Positions 29,325 through 37,769 of a stretch of 64,000 nucleotides of DNA are shown in pieces. This DNA comes from Desulfurispirillum indicum S5 (GTDB lineage Bacteria; Chrysiogenota; Chrysiogenetes; Chrysiogenales; Chrysiogenaceae). The stretch is from contig NC_014836.1 in NCBI RefSeq assembly GCF_000177635.2, forward strand, positions 1,121,001 through 1,185,000, read 5' to 3'. Under the pieces are notes generated by a model. It saw only the letters and a list, made by a program, of their open reading frames with translations. It made no database searches and was not told where the DNA came from. Position numbers and translations under genes: made by a program. Position 1 is the first letter of the stretch. Each line of letters starts with the position of its first letter.

Positions 29325-29400
29325 AGGACACTAGCTCAATTGGTAGAGCACCGGTCTCCAAAACCGGGGGCTGGGGGTTCGAGTCCCTCGTGTCCTGCCA
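29325..29400 (+). tRNA. trnW: tRNA-Trp (anticodon CCA)
   Basis: A complete cloverleaf: 7-bp acceptor stem AGGACAC/GTGTCCT (29325-29331 with 29390-29396), D arm with GCTCAATTGGTAGAGC, anticodon stem CCGGT/ACCGG with loop CTCCAAA and anticodon CCA at 29358-29360, T arm GGGGGTTCGAGTCCC, discriminator G and encoded CCA 3' end. Confidence 0.98.
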
Positions 29401-29412
29401 TTCGTTTCTCAT

Positions 29413-29450
29413 CACCCCTGGCTTCCGGGTCAGGGGTGTTTCTGTATTTT
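29413..29450 (+). terminator. Likely terminator after tRNA-Trp
   Basis: An 8-bp stem (29413-29420 with 29431-29438) with a 10-base loop follows the tRNA by 12 bases, then a T-rich stretch. Confidence 0.6.
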
Positions 29451-29557
29451 CCCTTCAGCGCTTCACATTTCTTCACACTGGCGAAAAACGTGCGCAAACT
29501 TTGTATGGCAGAGTACTCCGTATTCCCGGGCATTGTCCCGTTGAAAGGAGTATTGCC

Positions 29558-30022
29558 ATGAAATGGTACACGTTATTATTGGTGTTTCTTGCCTTTGTGT
29601 TTCTTGTTCTTTTTGTGAATGCCTGTACTCACTACCATAAGGGTGGTCACGCAGCCATGCTTTCCGGTCAGAATCAGGAGAAACTGGTGCGACATCTCGA
29701 CAAGCGTATGGAGAGAATGCTGCGGATGATAGACGCCAGCGAGGAACAGCAGGTGGCGATTCGCGCCATCGCGCATGCGATTATTGAAGACGGGATCGAA
29801 GTGCGTCAACAAGGTTCCGCAGATCGCGTTATGCGTATCTTCACCGATTCCCCGGATCAGGAGCTGCTCCACGCTCAACTGAGCGAGCGCTCACGTGACC
29901 TGGCGGAATTTGGTCATCGGACCCTGGATCGCGTTCTGGAAATCAATGCGTTGCTGACTTCAGAGCAGCGGCAAAAGGTAGTTGAACATCTGGAAAAGAA
30001 ACACGCTCGGAGGGGAGTATGA
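29558..30022 (+). CDS. Spy/CpxP-like periplasmic stress protein
   Basis: The product is 154 residues from ATG 29558 after GAAAGGAG. A hydrophobic leader (LLLVFLAFVFLVLFVNAC) ends in a cysteine that could be lipidated, though the box is not perfect. The rest is helical and charged, with LTSEQRQKVVEHLEKKH near the end, the LTxxQ motif of the Spy/CpxP family of periplasmic chaperone-like sensors; a His-rich stretch (THYHKGGH) follows the leader. Being first in an operon with a CpxR/CpxA-type pair supports the call. The stop overlaps the next gene (ATGA). Confidence 0.75.
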   Translation: MKWYTLLLVFLAFVFLVLFVNACTHYHKGGHAAMLSGQNQEKLVRHLDKRMERMLRMIDASEEQQVAIRAIAHAIIEDGIEVRQQGSADRVMRIFTDSPDQELLHAQLSERSRDLAEFGHRTLDRVLEINALLTSEQRQKVVEHLEKKHARRGV

Positions 30023-30414
30023 GTGAAGGCAGAACCAAGGGAGACCAGGCGCCAGAGTTAAGTCAGGAAATGAAACAGTATTTTCGCACCTATTGGGGGA
30101 ACTTCCCCTTTCCTGTCATGCTGGTGCACCGCACGAGAATAATTATGGAGCGTAATGCCCTGGCAGAAGCGCTTGGGTGTGTGCCGGGTGCCCGCTGTTC
30201 GGACCAGGGAACGAAAGAGAGTCACAAGGGGTGCCTGGCAAATCTTGCCCTGCGTGAACAGAGTGCGCAACGGCGGGTCGGATACTTGAAGGAATTTGGC
30301 ATGATCCTGGATGCTTACTGGATACCACTGGTGGACTTTCCCGACTATTTCCTGCATTTCTCTATTGACATCACCGAGTACGCCGCAGAGCATATGAAAT
30401 TGGTCGAACTGTAG
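30019..30414 (+). CDS. Small PAS-like protein of unknown function
   Basis: The 131-residue soluble protein begins at ATG 30019, overlapping the previous stop. The segment NFPFPVMLVHRTRIIMERNALAEAL resembles the first strands of a PAS domain, and DYFLHFSIDITEYAAEHM resembles the last PAS strand and linker. Cysteines occur as CVPGARC and HKGC, which might bind metal or sense redox state. It sits between the Spy-like protein and the CpxR-like regulator, so a role in the same signalling pathway is inferred. I do not recognise a named family. Confidence 0.65.
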   Translation: MSEGRTKGDQAPELSQEMKQYFRTYWGNFPFPVMLVHRTRIIMERNALAEALGCVPGARCSDQGTKESHKGCLANLALREQSAQRRVGYLKEFGMILDAYWIPLVDFPDYFLHFSIDITEYAAEHMKLVEL

Positions 30415-30443
30415 CCCTGTTGGAGTGTATCGGAAAGGCGCCT

Positions 30444-31151
30444 GTGGAAAATCAACCGCTTATCCATATCCTGATTATAGAAGACGATCGACGTTTGGCT
30501 CAACTGATCAGCGAGTACCTGCAGAGTCATGGGTTGGTGGTGAGGGTGGAGACTGACGGAGAACGCGGTCTGCGGGAGGCATTGCGCCACCGTTATGATG
30601 TCATCCTTCTTGATCTCGGCCTGCCTGGGCGTGATGGGATATCGGTCTGCCAGCAACTTCGCGGTCATTCCGATATTCCCATACTCATTACCACAGCGCG
30701 GGGCGAAGAAGCGGACAAAGTTCTTGGCCTGGAGGTGGGAGCCGATGACTATATCGCGAAACCCTATTCGCCTCGTGAACTGCTGGCCCGCATCCGTGCT
30801 TTTACTCGCCGGATGCGGGGGCAGGTGGGTCCGCGTCATGCCGTGTTGCAGGTTGGGAGTCTGTGCCTTGAGCCTGAGGCTTTGCAGGCAACCCTGGACA
30901 GTTCGAGGCTTGATCTGACCAGTTATGAGTTTGCCCTTCTGTACGCCCTGGCCAGTAATGCGGGCCAGGTGCTGTCCCGTGAACGTCTTATGGAGCTTGC
31001 CCGTGGAAGTTCTGATGATGCCTTTGACCGATCCGTCGATGTGCATATTTCGCGATTGCGCCAGAAGCTGGGTGATAACTCACGTCCTGTGAAGATGATT
31101 CGAACCGTACGCGGTGCAGGCTACCAGTTCGTAGCAGGGGGCAGGCAATGA
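30444..31151 (+). CDS. CpxR/OmpR-family response regulator
   Basis: The product is 235 residues from GTG 30444, 7 bases after AAAGG. The receiver domain has IIEDDRRL, phosphoacceptor D in VILLDLGLPGRDGIS, T in ILITTARG and K in DYIAKPYSPREL. The C-terminal winged helix ends with SVDVHISRLRQKLGD and IRTVRGAGYQFV. It overlaps the start of the kinase gene (ATGA). With the Spy-like first gene it probably controls an envelope-stress regulon including its own operon. Confidence 0.94.
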   Translation: MENQPLIHILIIEDDRRLAQLISEYLQSHGLVVRVETDGERGLREALRHRYDVILLDLGLPGRDGISVCQQLRGHSDIPILITTARGEEADKVLGLEVGADDYIAKPYSPRELLARIRAFTRRMRGQVGPRHAVLQVGSLCLEPEALQATLDSSRLDLTSYEFALLYALASNAGQVLSRERLMELARGSSDDAFDRSVDVHISRLRQKLGDNSRPVKMIRTVRGAGYQFVAGGRQ

Positions 31152-32518
31152 ATATTTCCCGTCGTCTTTTCTGGCGCATCTATCTCAATGGATTGTTGCT
31201 GCTTATTGTCGTTGCTGCTGCGGGCACCCTGCTGGCTATCTTCGTGCCGGTGGAATCCCGATATGCAGGCCGCGCTGAACAGCTCTCCCGATTTCTTACG
31301 CTGGAGCTCTCACGTCACGCCCCGGATCTGGAGGTACTGCAGCCTACACTGGATCTGCTGGCGCAGGAAGGCATTAACAGTGCGATTTATCGTCTGGATG
31401 GGCAGCCCATCGCGCTAGCCGGGGATATCATCCCCCGACCCCTTGGGGAGAAGGAGAGAGAAAAAATCGGCCGTTGGCATCCTCTTCGCCAGAAGCAGTG
31501 GGTACATGCCATAGCACTGGAGACCACACCACCTGCCTACCTGTTGTTATCCAGTAACACGCCAGCTCATGGCAGCCGCTTTCTACTGACCCTGGCCACG
31601 GTTTTCATCACCATTGCGGTGGTATCTTTTCCCCTGGCCAGAGCGCTCACTCGCCCGCTGGAACAGTTGACGCAAAATGCCCGTCAGTTGGCTATGGGGA
31701 ATTTGCGGTCGCGCAGCGGCATCGTACGTAACGACGAAGTAGGTGAACTGGCTCGGGCCCTGGATGATATGGCGAGTCAACTTGAAGAGCGCATTCAGCG
31801 TGAGCGCGAGCTGTTTGCCAATATTTCCCATGAAATCAGAACACCTCTGGCGCGCCTGCGTGTTGCCTTGGAACTCTGCGAAGAAGTCCCAGGAAATGTG
31901 CCGCAGACCATGGCGCGATTGAAGGAAATGGAAGCGGATATTCGCGAGCTGGATCATCTGGTGAGCAGCGTGCTTGGCCATACCCGCCGGGGTGAAGCTC
32001 CTGTTACCATTGACAGCTTTCCCCTGCGAAGGCATTTCACTGATCTGAGTGGTTTTCTGGCTGACGTTGTTCAGCGCTTTCAGCGCCACCATCCCCACGA
32101 TTCTCTGCATTTTCTGCAGCCACAATTTCTGCCTGCAGCAAGCATTGATCCGGAAATGATGCATCGTGTCTGTCAGAACTTGCTGGACAACGCAGTGAAA
32201 TATCGTGCCAGTGGTACGCCGATCAGGTTACACGCGGAAGTTCAGGAAGGTTATTTTTTCCTGAGCGTCTGCAGCACGGGTAACCCTGTACCTGAGGCGG
32301 ACCTGCCCCACCTCTTTCGACCTTTTTTCCGTAGCCACAAAGAACACCCTGTTACCATACCAGGCACCGGGCTTGGGCTGGCCTTGTGTCGTCGCATTGT
32401 GGAGGCCCATGGCGGGGTGATTGAGGCCAGGCGAAATGCTGGTGGAATGGAGTTTCTGGTGAAGCTGCCTTTGACAGGACGTTCGCCGTGGCATGCAACC
32501 GAAGCTCAGGGAAATTGA
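31148..32518 (+). CDS. CpxA-like sensor histidine kinase
   Basis: The 456-residue kinase has an N-terminal helix (LLLLIVVAAAGTLLAIFV), a short periplasmic sensor of about 110 residues, a second helix (LATVFITIAVVSFPLARAL), and a HAMP domain. HisKA follows with the phospho-His in ISHEIRTPLARLRVALEL, then N-box NLLDNAVKY and G-box GTGLGLALCRRIVEAHGG. The layout and gene order match CpxA. Adjacent to its regulator with a 4-base overlap. Confidence 0.93.
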   Translation: MNISRRLFWRIYLNGLLLLIVVAAAGTLLAIFVPVESRYAGRAEQLSRFLTLELSRHAPDLEVLQPTLDLLAQEGINSAIYRLDGQPIALAGDIIPRPLGEKEREKIGRWHPLRQKQWVHAIALETTPPAYLLLSSNTPAHGSRFLLTLATVFITIAVVSFPLARALTRPLEQLTQNARQLAMGNLRSRSGIVRNDEVGELARALDDMASQLEERIQRERELFANISHEIRTPLARLRVALELCEEVPGNVPQTMARLKEMEADIRELDHLVSSVLGHTRRGEAPVTIDSFPLRRHFTDLSGFLADVVQRFQRHHPHDSLHFLQPQFLPAASIDPEMMHRVCQNLLDNAVKYRASGTPIRLHAEVQEGYFFLSVCSTGNPVPEADLPHLFRPFFRSHKEHPVTIPGTGLGLALCRRIVEAHGGVIEARRNAGGMEFLVKLPLTGRSPWHATEAQGN

Positions 32519-32673
32519 AACGGCTGCCCCTGACAAAAAGGGAATCTCTGCTCTGGACGCTTAAGTGTTCATGTTCCAGGCGTACGTCCAGGTTTGGTCG
32601 GTGGGGTAGGTCTTTGCGTCCAGGATACAGCGCAGCAAAGTGATCCGCAATGGTATCGTGAACAACGCAAATA

Positions 32674-32712
32674 AAAAGGCAGACAGTCTGTGAACTGTCT
32701 GCCTTTTCTTCA
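32674..32712. terminator. Bidirectional terminator
   Basis: A perfect 14-bp stem (32674-32687 with 32694-32707) with A and T runs at its ends and a 6-base loop lies between the convergent kinase and marR-type genes. Confidence 0.88.
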
Positions 32713-32725
32713 AGAAACTTCCGGG

Positions 32726-33166
32726 TTAGAGGGAGTTCGCCTCTACAATGGCCTGCAGGGCGTTCAGGTTATTGATGTGTGTCTTGAGTCGATCTTCGGT
32801 TTCACTGCTGAAAATACCACTGACGATTTTCTTGTAGTCCTGGTTCAGCTTCTCGTAGCGAGCGACACCTTTTTCTGTCAGGGAGACAATTTGGGCTCGT
32901 GAGTCTTTTTTGTCACGTTTTCTGACCACGAGACCGGCTCCTTCGAGGCGGTTGACCACGCCGGTCAGGGTGCCCTTGGTTATCAGGGTGATGTCAGTGA
33001 GATCCTTGTGTTTCATTTCGCCCTGTTCACTGAGTGCTTTGAGCACCTTGAACTGCGAAGGGGTGATGCCAAGCTTCTTGGTGCGACTGTCGATAGCGCT
33101 CTTGTAGGCTTTCTCGAATGCGTTAATTTTCTTGATCAGCTTATCTATGGTGTCCTTTTTGGCCAT
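32726..33166 (-). CDS. MarR-family transcriptional regulator
   Basis: The 146-residue winged-helix protein has LGITPSQFKVLKALSEQGEMKHKDLTDITLITKGTLTG split over the helix-turn-helix and GAGLVVRKRDKKDSRAQIVSLTEKG in the wing, the standard MarR pattern. ATG 33166 follows GGAGG. No obvious target gene is divergent and close; the upstream region (33167-33355) is AT-rich and may hold its own operator. The ligand is unknown. Confidence 0.92.
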   Translation of the reverse strand: MAKKDTIDKLIKKINAFEKAYKSAIDSRTKKLGITPSQFKVLKALSEQGEMKHKDLTDITLITKGTLTGVVNRLEGAGLVVRKRDKKDSRAQIVSLTEKGVARYEKLNQDYKKIVSGIFSSETEDRLKTHINNLNALQAIVEANSL

Positions 33167-33355
33167 ATCATGCCTCCTTGTTTTGATAATTTAATATAAT
33201 GCGTACTGGTAATATTCGCATCGGTAACTTTATGAGCAGTAAAAAAAAGACAATGATTTACCTGATATCATCCTTGATACGATAGTGTTGGTCTGTGACA
33301 CAAGGAAAGGTTTTAAGGGGAATGCTGTCATTATGTCCCAGAAGAAGCCCATGAA

Positions 33356-34582
33356 TCAGAGGAGATGAATTTCCATGCTTTTCAGTTCTTCCACTGAGCG
33401 CCTTTTCAGCTGAATACTATCATTGGTTGAGAGGTCTATGTTAATGGGTTCTGCCAGTTTTTCCCGGTTTGCGTCAAAAAAGAGGCGAATTACCGGACTG
33501 AAGCGATCCTCGGAGTTGCTTTTTACCACTGTTCCCAGGTAGCCCTGGTACTCCCCATGGGGTATCTGGATATTGGCTCCTGGGGGAAATATATTGAGGA
33601 TGCGCAGGAAAGCGTCCAGGTACGCTGGGTGAAAACGGTTGTAGAAACGGTTGGTCATGATATAGGCGGCATCAATATAACTCAGAGCAGGCCGGTGCTG
33701 ACTGTCGCTGGTGAGATTGTCAAAAGTGTTGACGATATTGGTTATTTCCGCAAGGTGTGAGATGCCGCTGAGGTGCTTGGTGTCATTGACACTCCAGGGC
33801 TCCTGACTTCCCTTCAGGCCATAGGGAAATCCACTGCCATCGTGATATTCATGGTGCTGGGTGACGACGGTGACCGAGCGTATGCGCTGGGATATGCGAG
33901 AATTATTCAGCAGCATGCGCCTTCCCAGCAGTGAGTGGGTTTTCAGAAGGGCAATCTCCTGCCTTGACAGGCTGCTGAGAGGACTATCCAGTATTTTGCG
34001 GGGTATCATGATCTTGCCGATGTCGTGAAGGATGGTACCAAAGGCCAGATCTTCCAGGTGGCGATCGGGCAGTTTCAGTTCGCGCCCGAGGGTAAGGGCC
34101 ATGGCGGTGACGTCTATGGAGTGCTGAAAGGTCTGGGCATCATGTTGCTTGATGCTGTTGAGGGCGATGCCTCCCGATGAATTGATAATCTTCTCCAGCA
34201 GCTCGCGGGTATAGTCAATGACGGCGTTGAAGGCTGGAGAGTTCTTGATGAAACTGGTGAACTTGCTGTTGTCCAGCGCGGCTTCTGCCTCCCCCTGAAC
34301 TTCCTCGCGGATGGATTCAAGAACCTCCTGGGTGTCCTGAAAGGCCTGGCGCACCACTTTTGTTCCCTTGCGGTGGGTCTCCTGGTCGATGGTGGACTCC
34401 ATCTCAATATCCTGGCTGAGGCTGTCGTCTATGGTGACGTTGCTCAGACCCATATGCCGGAGCTTATCTATATAAGGTTGTGTCAGGACAGCGCCACGGG
34501 CCAGCATGATCTGCCCGGCAACTTCTATCTGCTCTCCCATGACCATGCCAACTTCAAGTTTGTCAGCAGGGATTATCCTCAT
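33356..34582 (-). CDS. HD-GYP domain cyclic-di-GMP phosphodiesterase
   Basis: This 408-residue protein has an N-terminal DUF3391-like part (IIPADKLEVGMVMGEQIEVAG), a helical linker, then an HD-GYP core: FGTILHDIGKIMIPRKIL (HD), HSLLGRRML, and QHHEYHDGSGFPYGLKGSQ, where the GYP signature reads GFP. It probably degrades c-di-GMP and affects motility or biofilm. It is followed convergently by marR and has its own promoter region upstream of 34582. No receiver domain is attached. Confidence 0.9.
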   Translation of the reverse strand: MRIIPADKLEVGMVMGEQIEVAGQIMLARGAVLTQPYIDKLRHMGLSNVTIDDSLSQDIEMESTIDQETHRKGTKVVRQAFQDTQEVLESIREEVQGEAEAALDNSKFTSFIKNSPAFNAVIDYTRELLEKIINSSGGIALNSIKQHDAQTFQHSIDVTAMALTLGRELKLPDRHLEDLAFGTILHDIGKIMIPRKILDSPLSSLSRQEIALLKTHSLLGRRMLLNNSRISQRIRSVTVVTQHHEYHDGSGFPYGLKGSQEPWSVNDTKHLSGISHLAEITNIVNTFDNLTSDSQHRPALSYIDAAYIMTNRFYNRFHPAYLDAFLRILNIFPPGANIQIPHGEYQGYLGTVVKSNSEDRFSPVIRLFFDANREKLAEPINIDLSTNDSIQLKRRSVEELKSMEIHLL

Positions 34583-34779
34583 CGTGCATGCTCCTCAGGT
34601 AATTTGTGCGTATGGTAGCAAATACCCCTGTGCGAGAAAAGAATTATCTGAGAAGCCATCGCCTTCAAGATGGCATCTCAGAAGGTGTTCGGGGGTGAGT
34701 TCCGTTGAAGTCTGTGTTAGTCTTGTGGTGATCGGCTGGGGAAAACGAGTGTCTGAGTATGCAAAGAGCGGAGGATATC

Positions 34780-35676
34780 ATGTTCGTGAAGGGGCTTTGG
34801 GGGGCGGTCTTTGCGTTGTGGCTGTGCTCGCAGGGGTTCGCCGAGGAGTGTCTGCCTGCGCACGCTTTCTCCCTGGGGGTCACCGCCGTGGTGCTGGGGG
34901 TCGATGGGAGCGTACTGAGCGCGCCCTCTGTTCTGTATGACAAGGGGGAGTACTTTCTGATGCCCGCGGCTGTGGCGCGCCTTGGGGACGGGAGCGTGAA
35001 AACGGACTATCATGGCGAGTGTGACAACTACCATGGACATGCCGGCAACATCCTGGTGAATGGCAATCCGTTTACGGATAGCGCGGGATATTTTGATCAT
35101 GGGCAGTATGTTGCGGCCCATGTGGGGGAAATGCCCACTCTGCCGTTGTGGCAGGCAGGAGTCGAATCGGCAGTGCCGCTGGCGTTTGCCGTTCGCGACC
35201 GGGATGCCGTAAGTGCCACAGCGCTCTTTGTGCCGCCACTGGTTGCTCCTGCAAGGCTGCGCCTGCGGAATGCCATTGCACAGTACGATACGCAGAATCA
35301 GCGGTTTCTTGCGGAGGTGCCGGTCCAGGTGGAGTATTGGGCAGACGGTACCTGGTGGCCCTCCTCTGGTGACGAATTCACTTTCGCGGAAAATTCCCGC
35401 CATATGGTGAGAGAAGAGGATTTCGCCGTGATCCCCCTTGCTCACGTGCTTGAGGAAGATATGGCCCATGTGAAATTAACTGTTGACAGAAGTGGTTATG
35501 AGCAAGGACAATTGCTCCTGATAATTGAGTACACGGGCCCCGGACAACGGGGAGTCTTTCGTGTAGACGCACTGCTGCCTGATTTGCCATGGTACTCTCC
35601 GGCAGCGTCAGCGTACGTGTATTTCGGAAGTATGCCGTCTGATGCTGCCACGGTGCGATCACAGCCTGTTTTCTGA
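34780..35676 (+). CDS. Secreted protein resembling the MshQ C-terminal region
   Basis: The product is 298 residues from ATG 34780, 5 bases after GGAGG. A signal peptide (LWGAVFALWLCSQGFAEEC) is followed by a beta-rich protein with PARLRLRNAIAQYDTQNQRF then AEVPVQVEYWADGTWWPSSG. This arrangement recalls the DUF6701/MshQ C-terminal region (RL-x-x-NAYG ... L-x-VP-x-x-x-x-YW), and the end RGVFRVDALLPDLPWY also fits. MshQ belongs to MSHA pilus loci, but no pilus genes are adjacent and the protein is much shorter than MshQ. Family call is tentative. Confidence 0.5.
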   Translation: MFVKGLWGAVFALWLCSQGFAEECLPAHAFSLGVTAVVLGVDGSVLSAPSVLYDKGEYFLMPAAVARLGDGSVKTDYHGECDNYHGHAGNILVNGNPFTDSAGYFDHGQYVAAHVGEMPTLPLWQAGVESAVPLAFAVRDRDAVSATALFVPPLVAPARLRLRNAIAQYDTQNQRFLAEVPVQVEYWADGTWWPSSGDEFTFAENSRHMVREEDFAVIPLAHVLEEDMAHVKLTVDRSGYEQGQLLLIIEYTGPGQRGVFRVDALLPDLPWYSPAASAYVYFGSMPSDAATVRSQPVF

Positions 35677-35730
35677 GGGTGCGCCCTTTTCCATAGAGTT
35701 CGCTTATGATCATAAAGAAGGTGGTGCGTT

Positions 35731-36086
35731 ATGGATACGAAGGTTGTTAACGCGATATACGACAATCCCAGGTTCCAGGAGATGGTCAAACGCCGCAATG
35801 CATTTGTGTGGCGGTTGACTGGCACGATGCTGGGGGTCTACGGTTTCTTTCTGCTCGGTCTGGCTTTTTTCCCGGCCATCTACGCCTATCCTGTTCCTTT
35901 CCTGCGCTACCAGGTCATTCCATGGGCATTCCCATTGCTATCGGGGTCATTGTGGTCGCCTTTGTGCTCACCGGTGTCTATGTGCGCCGGGCCAATGCGG
36001 TGTACGACACCTTGAATGAAGAGGTGCGCAAGGCCGTCATGGAGGCGGAAGCCCAACGCAAAGAGCACAGTGGAGAGTCTCTATGA
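35731..36086 (+). pseudogene. DUF485 membrane protein (YjcH-like) with an apparent frameshift
   Basis: The first frame gives MDTKVVNAIYDNPRFQEMVKR and a membrane helix TMLGVYGFFLLGLAFFPAIY. Homology then continues in another frame as SMGIPIAIGVIVVAFVLTGV and [18 protein letters not shown] up to 36086. The two parts join near 35915-35935 and together match the full length of YjcH-type DUF485 proteins encoded before actP. A one-base deletion (or sequencing error) in that interval explains it. The second part ends with an ATGA overlap with actP, showing it is the native 3' end. Confidence 0.82.
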
Positions 36087-37744
36087 AAATTGCGCTGATA
36101 TGCCTGTTTACCCTGCTGGTCTGTTTGTTTGCCGTTTCTTCTGCCATTGCGCAGCCAATCGTAGAGCTGTCGCGCACCGGTGGGAGCTGGGAGGCGGCGG
36201 TGATTTTCTTGGTTTTTGTGTTCATTACCCTGGTGATCGTCTATATGTCAGCCAAGCGTACGCGCACGGCCAAGGATTTTTACGCTTCCGGTGGCGGTAT
36301 TTCTGCCATGCAGAATGGTCTGGCCATTGCGGGCGACTATATGTCAGCCGCGTCTTTCCTGGGAATCACGGGGCTTATCTATCTCTACGGATATGACGGG
36401 TTTATCTTTTCCGTCGGTTTTCTGGTGGGATGGCCCATCATCCTTTTTCTGATTGCAGAACAACTGCGCAACCTCGGGAAATACACTTTTGCCGATGTGG
36501 CATCGTACCGGTTGCGTCAGAAGCCCATACGTACTCTGGCGGCCTGTGGTTCCCTTTCCGTGGTGCTGTTCTACCTGATTGCCCAGATGGTGGGTGGAGG
36601 GAAGCTGATTCAGATACTCTTCGGTGTGCCCTACAGTGCCGCAGTGATTATCATTGGCATTCTGATGATTGTCTACGTTTCCTTCGGTGGCATGCTGGCT
36701 ACCACCTGGGTGCAGATTATCAAGGCCATCATGCTGCTGTTCGGCGCAACCTTCCTGGCAGTGGCATCTCTTTACGTGGTTGGTTTCAGCTATGAATTCC
36801 TTTCCATGCGCGCTGTGGAAATTCACCGCTTCAGGTGGGGGATCATGGTGCCCGGTAAAATGCTCGCTGATCCGATATCCGCCATTTCGCTGGGGCTGGC
36901 GCTGATTTTTGGTGCGGCGGGCCTGCCCCATATCCTCATGCGCTTCTTTACGGTCTCCAATGCCAAGGAGGCGCGGAAATCGGTTTTCTATGCCACGGGC
37001 TTTATCGGGTATTTCTATATTCTTACCTTCACCATTGGCTTTGGCGCGATCATACTGGTTTCCACCAATCCCAATTATCTTGATGCGATGGGACGTCTGC
37101 TGGGCGGCGAAAATATCGTGGCGCTGCACCTTGCCCATGCGGTGGGGGGAGATTTCTTCCTGGGCTTCATTTCCGCTGTTGCCTTTGCCACTATCCTTGC
37201 CGTCGTTTCGGCTCTGACCCTGGCAGGTGCCTCGGCGGTCTCCCATGACCTCTACGGAAGTATCCTGCGCAAAGGAAAGGTCTCCGACAGCGAGCTGATG
37301 AAGATCTCACGCCGTGCGGCACTGGGCATTGGCATCCTGGCCATTTTGCTGGGTATCGCCTTTGAACATCAGAATATTGCCATTATGGTGGGGGTGGCCT
37401 TCTCCATTGCCGCCAGCGCCAATTTCCCTGTCCTGTTCCTTTCCATGTTCTGGTCAAAGCTCACCACGCGGGGTGCTGTCATCGGCGGTGGCCTCGGACT
37501 CGTCAGTGTATTGCTGCTGATTCTGACTGGTCCCATCGTCTGGAGAGATACCTTCGGCTTCGCCGAAGCCCTGTTCCCGTACGCTTTCCCAGCCATCTTC
37601 ACCATTCCCCTTGCTTTTATCGGTATCTGGTTTTTCTCGATAACCGATAAGAGTGAGGAGGGGCAGAAGGAGCGAGAAGCGTACAAGGCTCAGTTCGTAC
37701 GGTCACAGACCGGCATTGAGTCAGAGGGAATAAAATACATATGA
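36083..37744 (+). CDS. actP: Acetate permease, sodium:solute symporter family
   Basis: The 553-residue protein starts with a signal-like segment then about 13 membrane helices. Key stretches: [20 protein letters not shown] and [20 protein letters not shown], as in ActP/YjcG; the [20 protein letters not shown] helix; and [19 protein letters not shown]. It takes up acetate and related short monocarboxylates with sodium. The start overlaps the DUF485 stop. Pta-AckA elsewhere in the window could activate the imported acetate. Confidence 0.93.
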   Translation: MKIALICLFTLLVCLFAVSSAIAQPIVELSRTGGSWEAAVIFLVFVFITLVIVYMSAKRTRTAKDFYASGGGISAMQNGLAIAGDYMSAASFLGITGLIYLYGYDGFIFSVGFLVGWPIILFLIAEQLRNLGKYTFADVASYRLRQKPIRTLAACGSLSVVLFYLIAQMVGGGKLIQILFGVPYSAAVIIIGILMIVYVSFGGMLATTWVQIIKAIMLLFGATFLAVASLYVVGFSYEFLSMRAVEIHRFRWGIMVPGKMLADPISAISLGLALIFGAAGLPHILMRFFTVSNAKEARKSVFYATGFIGYFYILTFTIGFGAIILVSTNPNYLDAMGRLLGGENIVALHLAHAVGGDFFLGFISAVAFATILAVVSALTLAGASAVSHDLYGSILRKGKVSDSELMKISRRAALGIGILAILLGIAFEHQNIAIMVGVAFSIAASANFPVLFLSMFWSKLTTRGAVIGGGLGLVSVLLLILTGPIVWRDTFGFAEALFPYAFPAIFTIPLAFIGIWFFSITDKSEEGQKEREAYKAQFVRSQTGIESEGIKYI

Positions 37745-37769
37745 AAGCGGTTGCAGTGGAGGTTCCGGC

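Noticed and set aside
29276-29557. An upstream extension of the Spy-like gene running through tRNA-Trp
   Set aside because: It would translate the tRNA gene; the ATG at 29558 has a good ribosome-binding site and begins a proper signal sequence.
35900-35940. Programmed ribosomal frameshift in the DUF485 gene
   Set aside because: I see no slippery heptamer or following pseudoknot; an indel or sequencing error is simpler.
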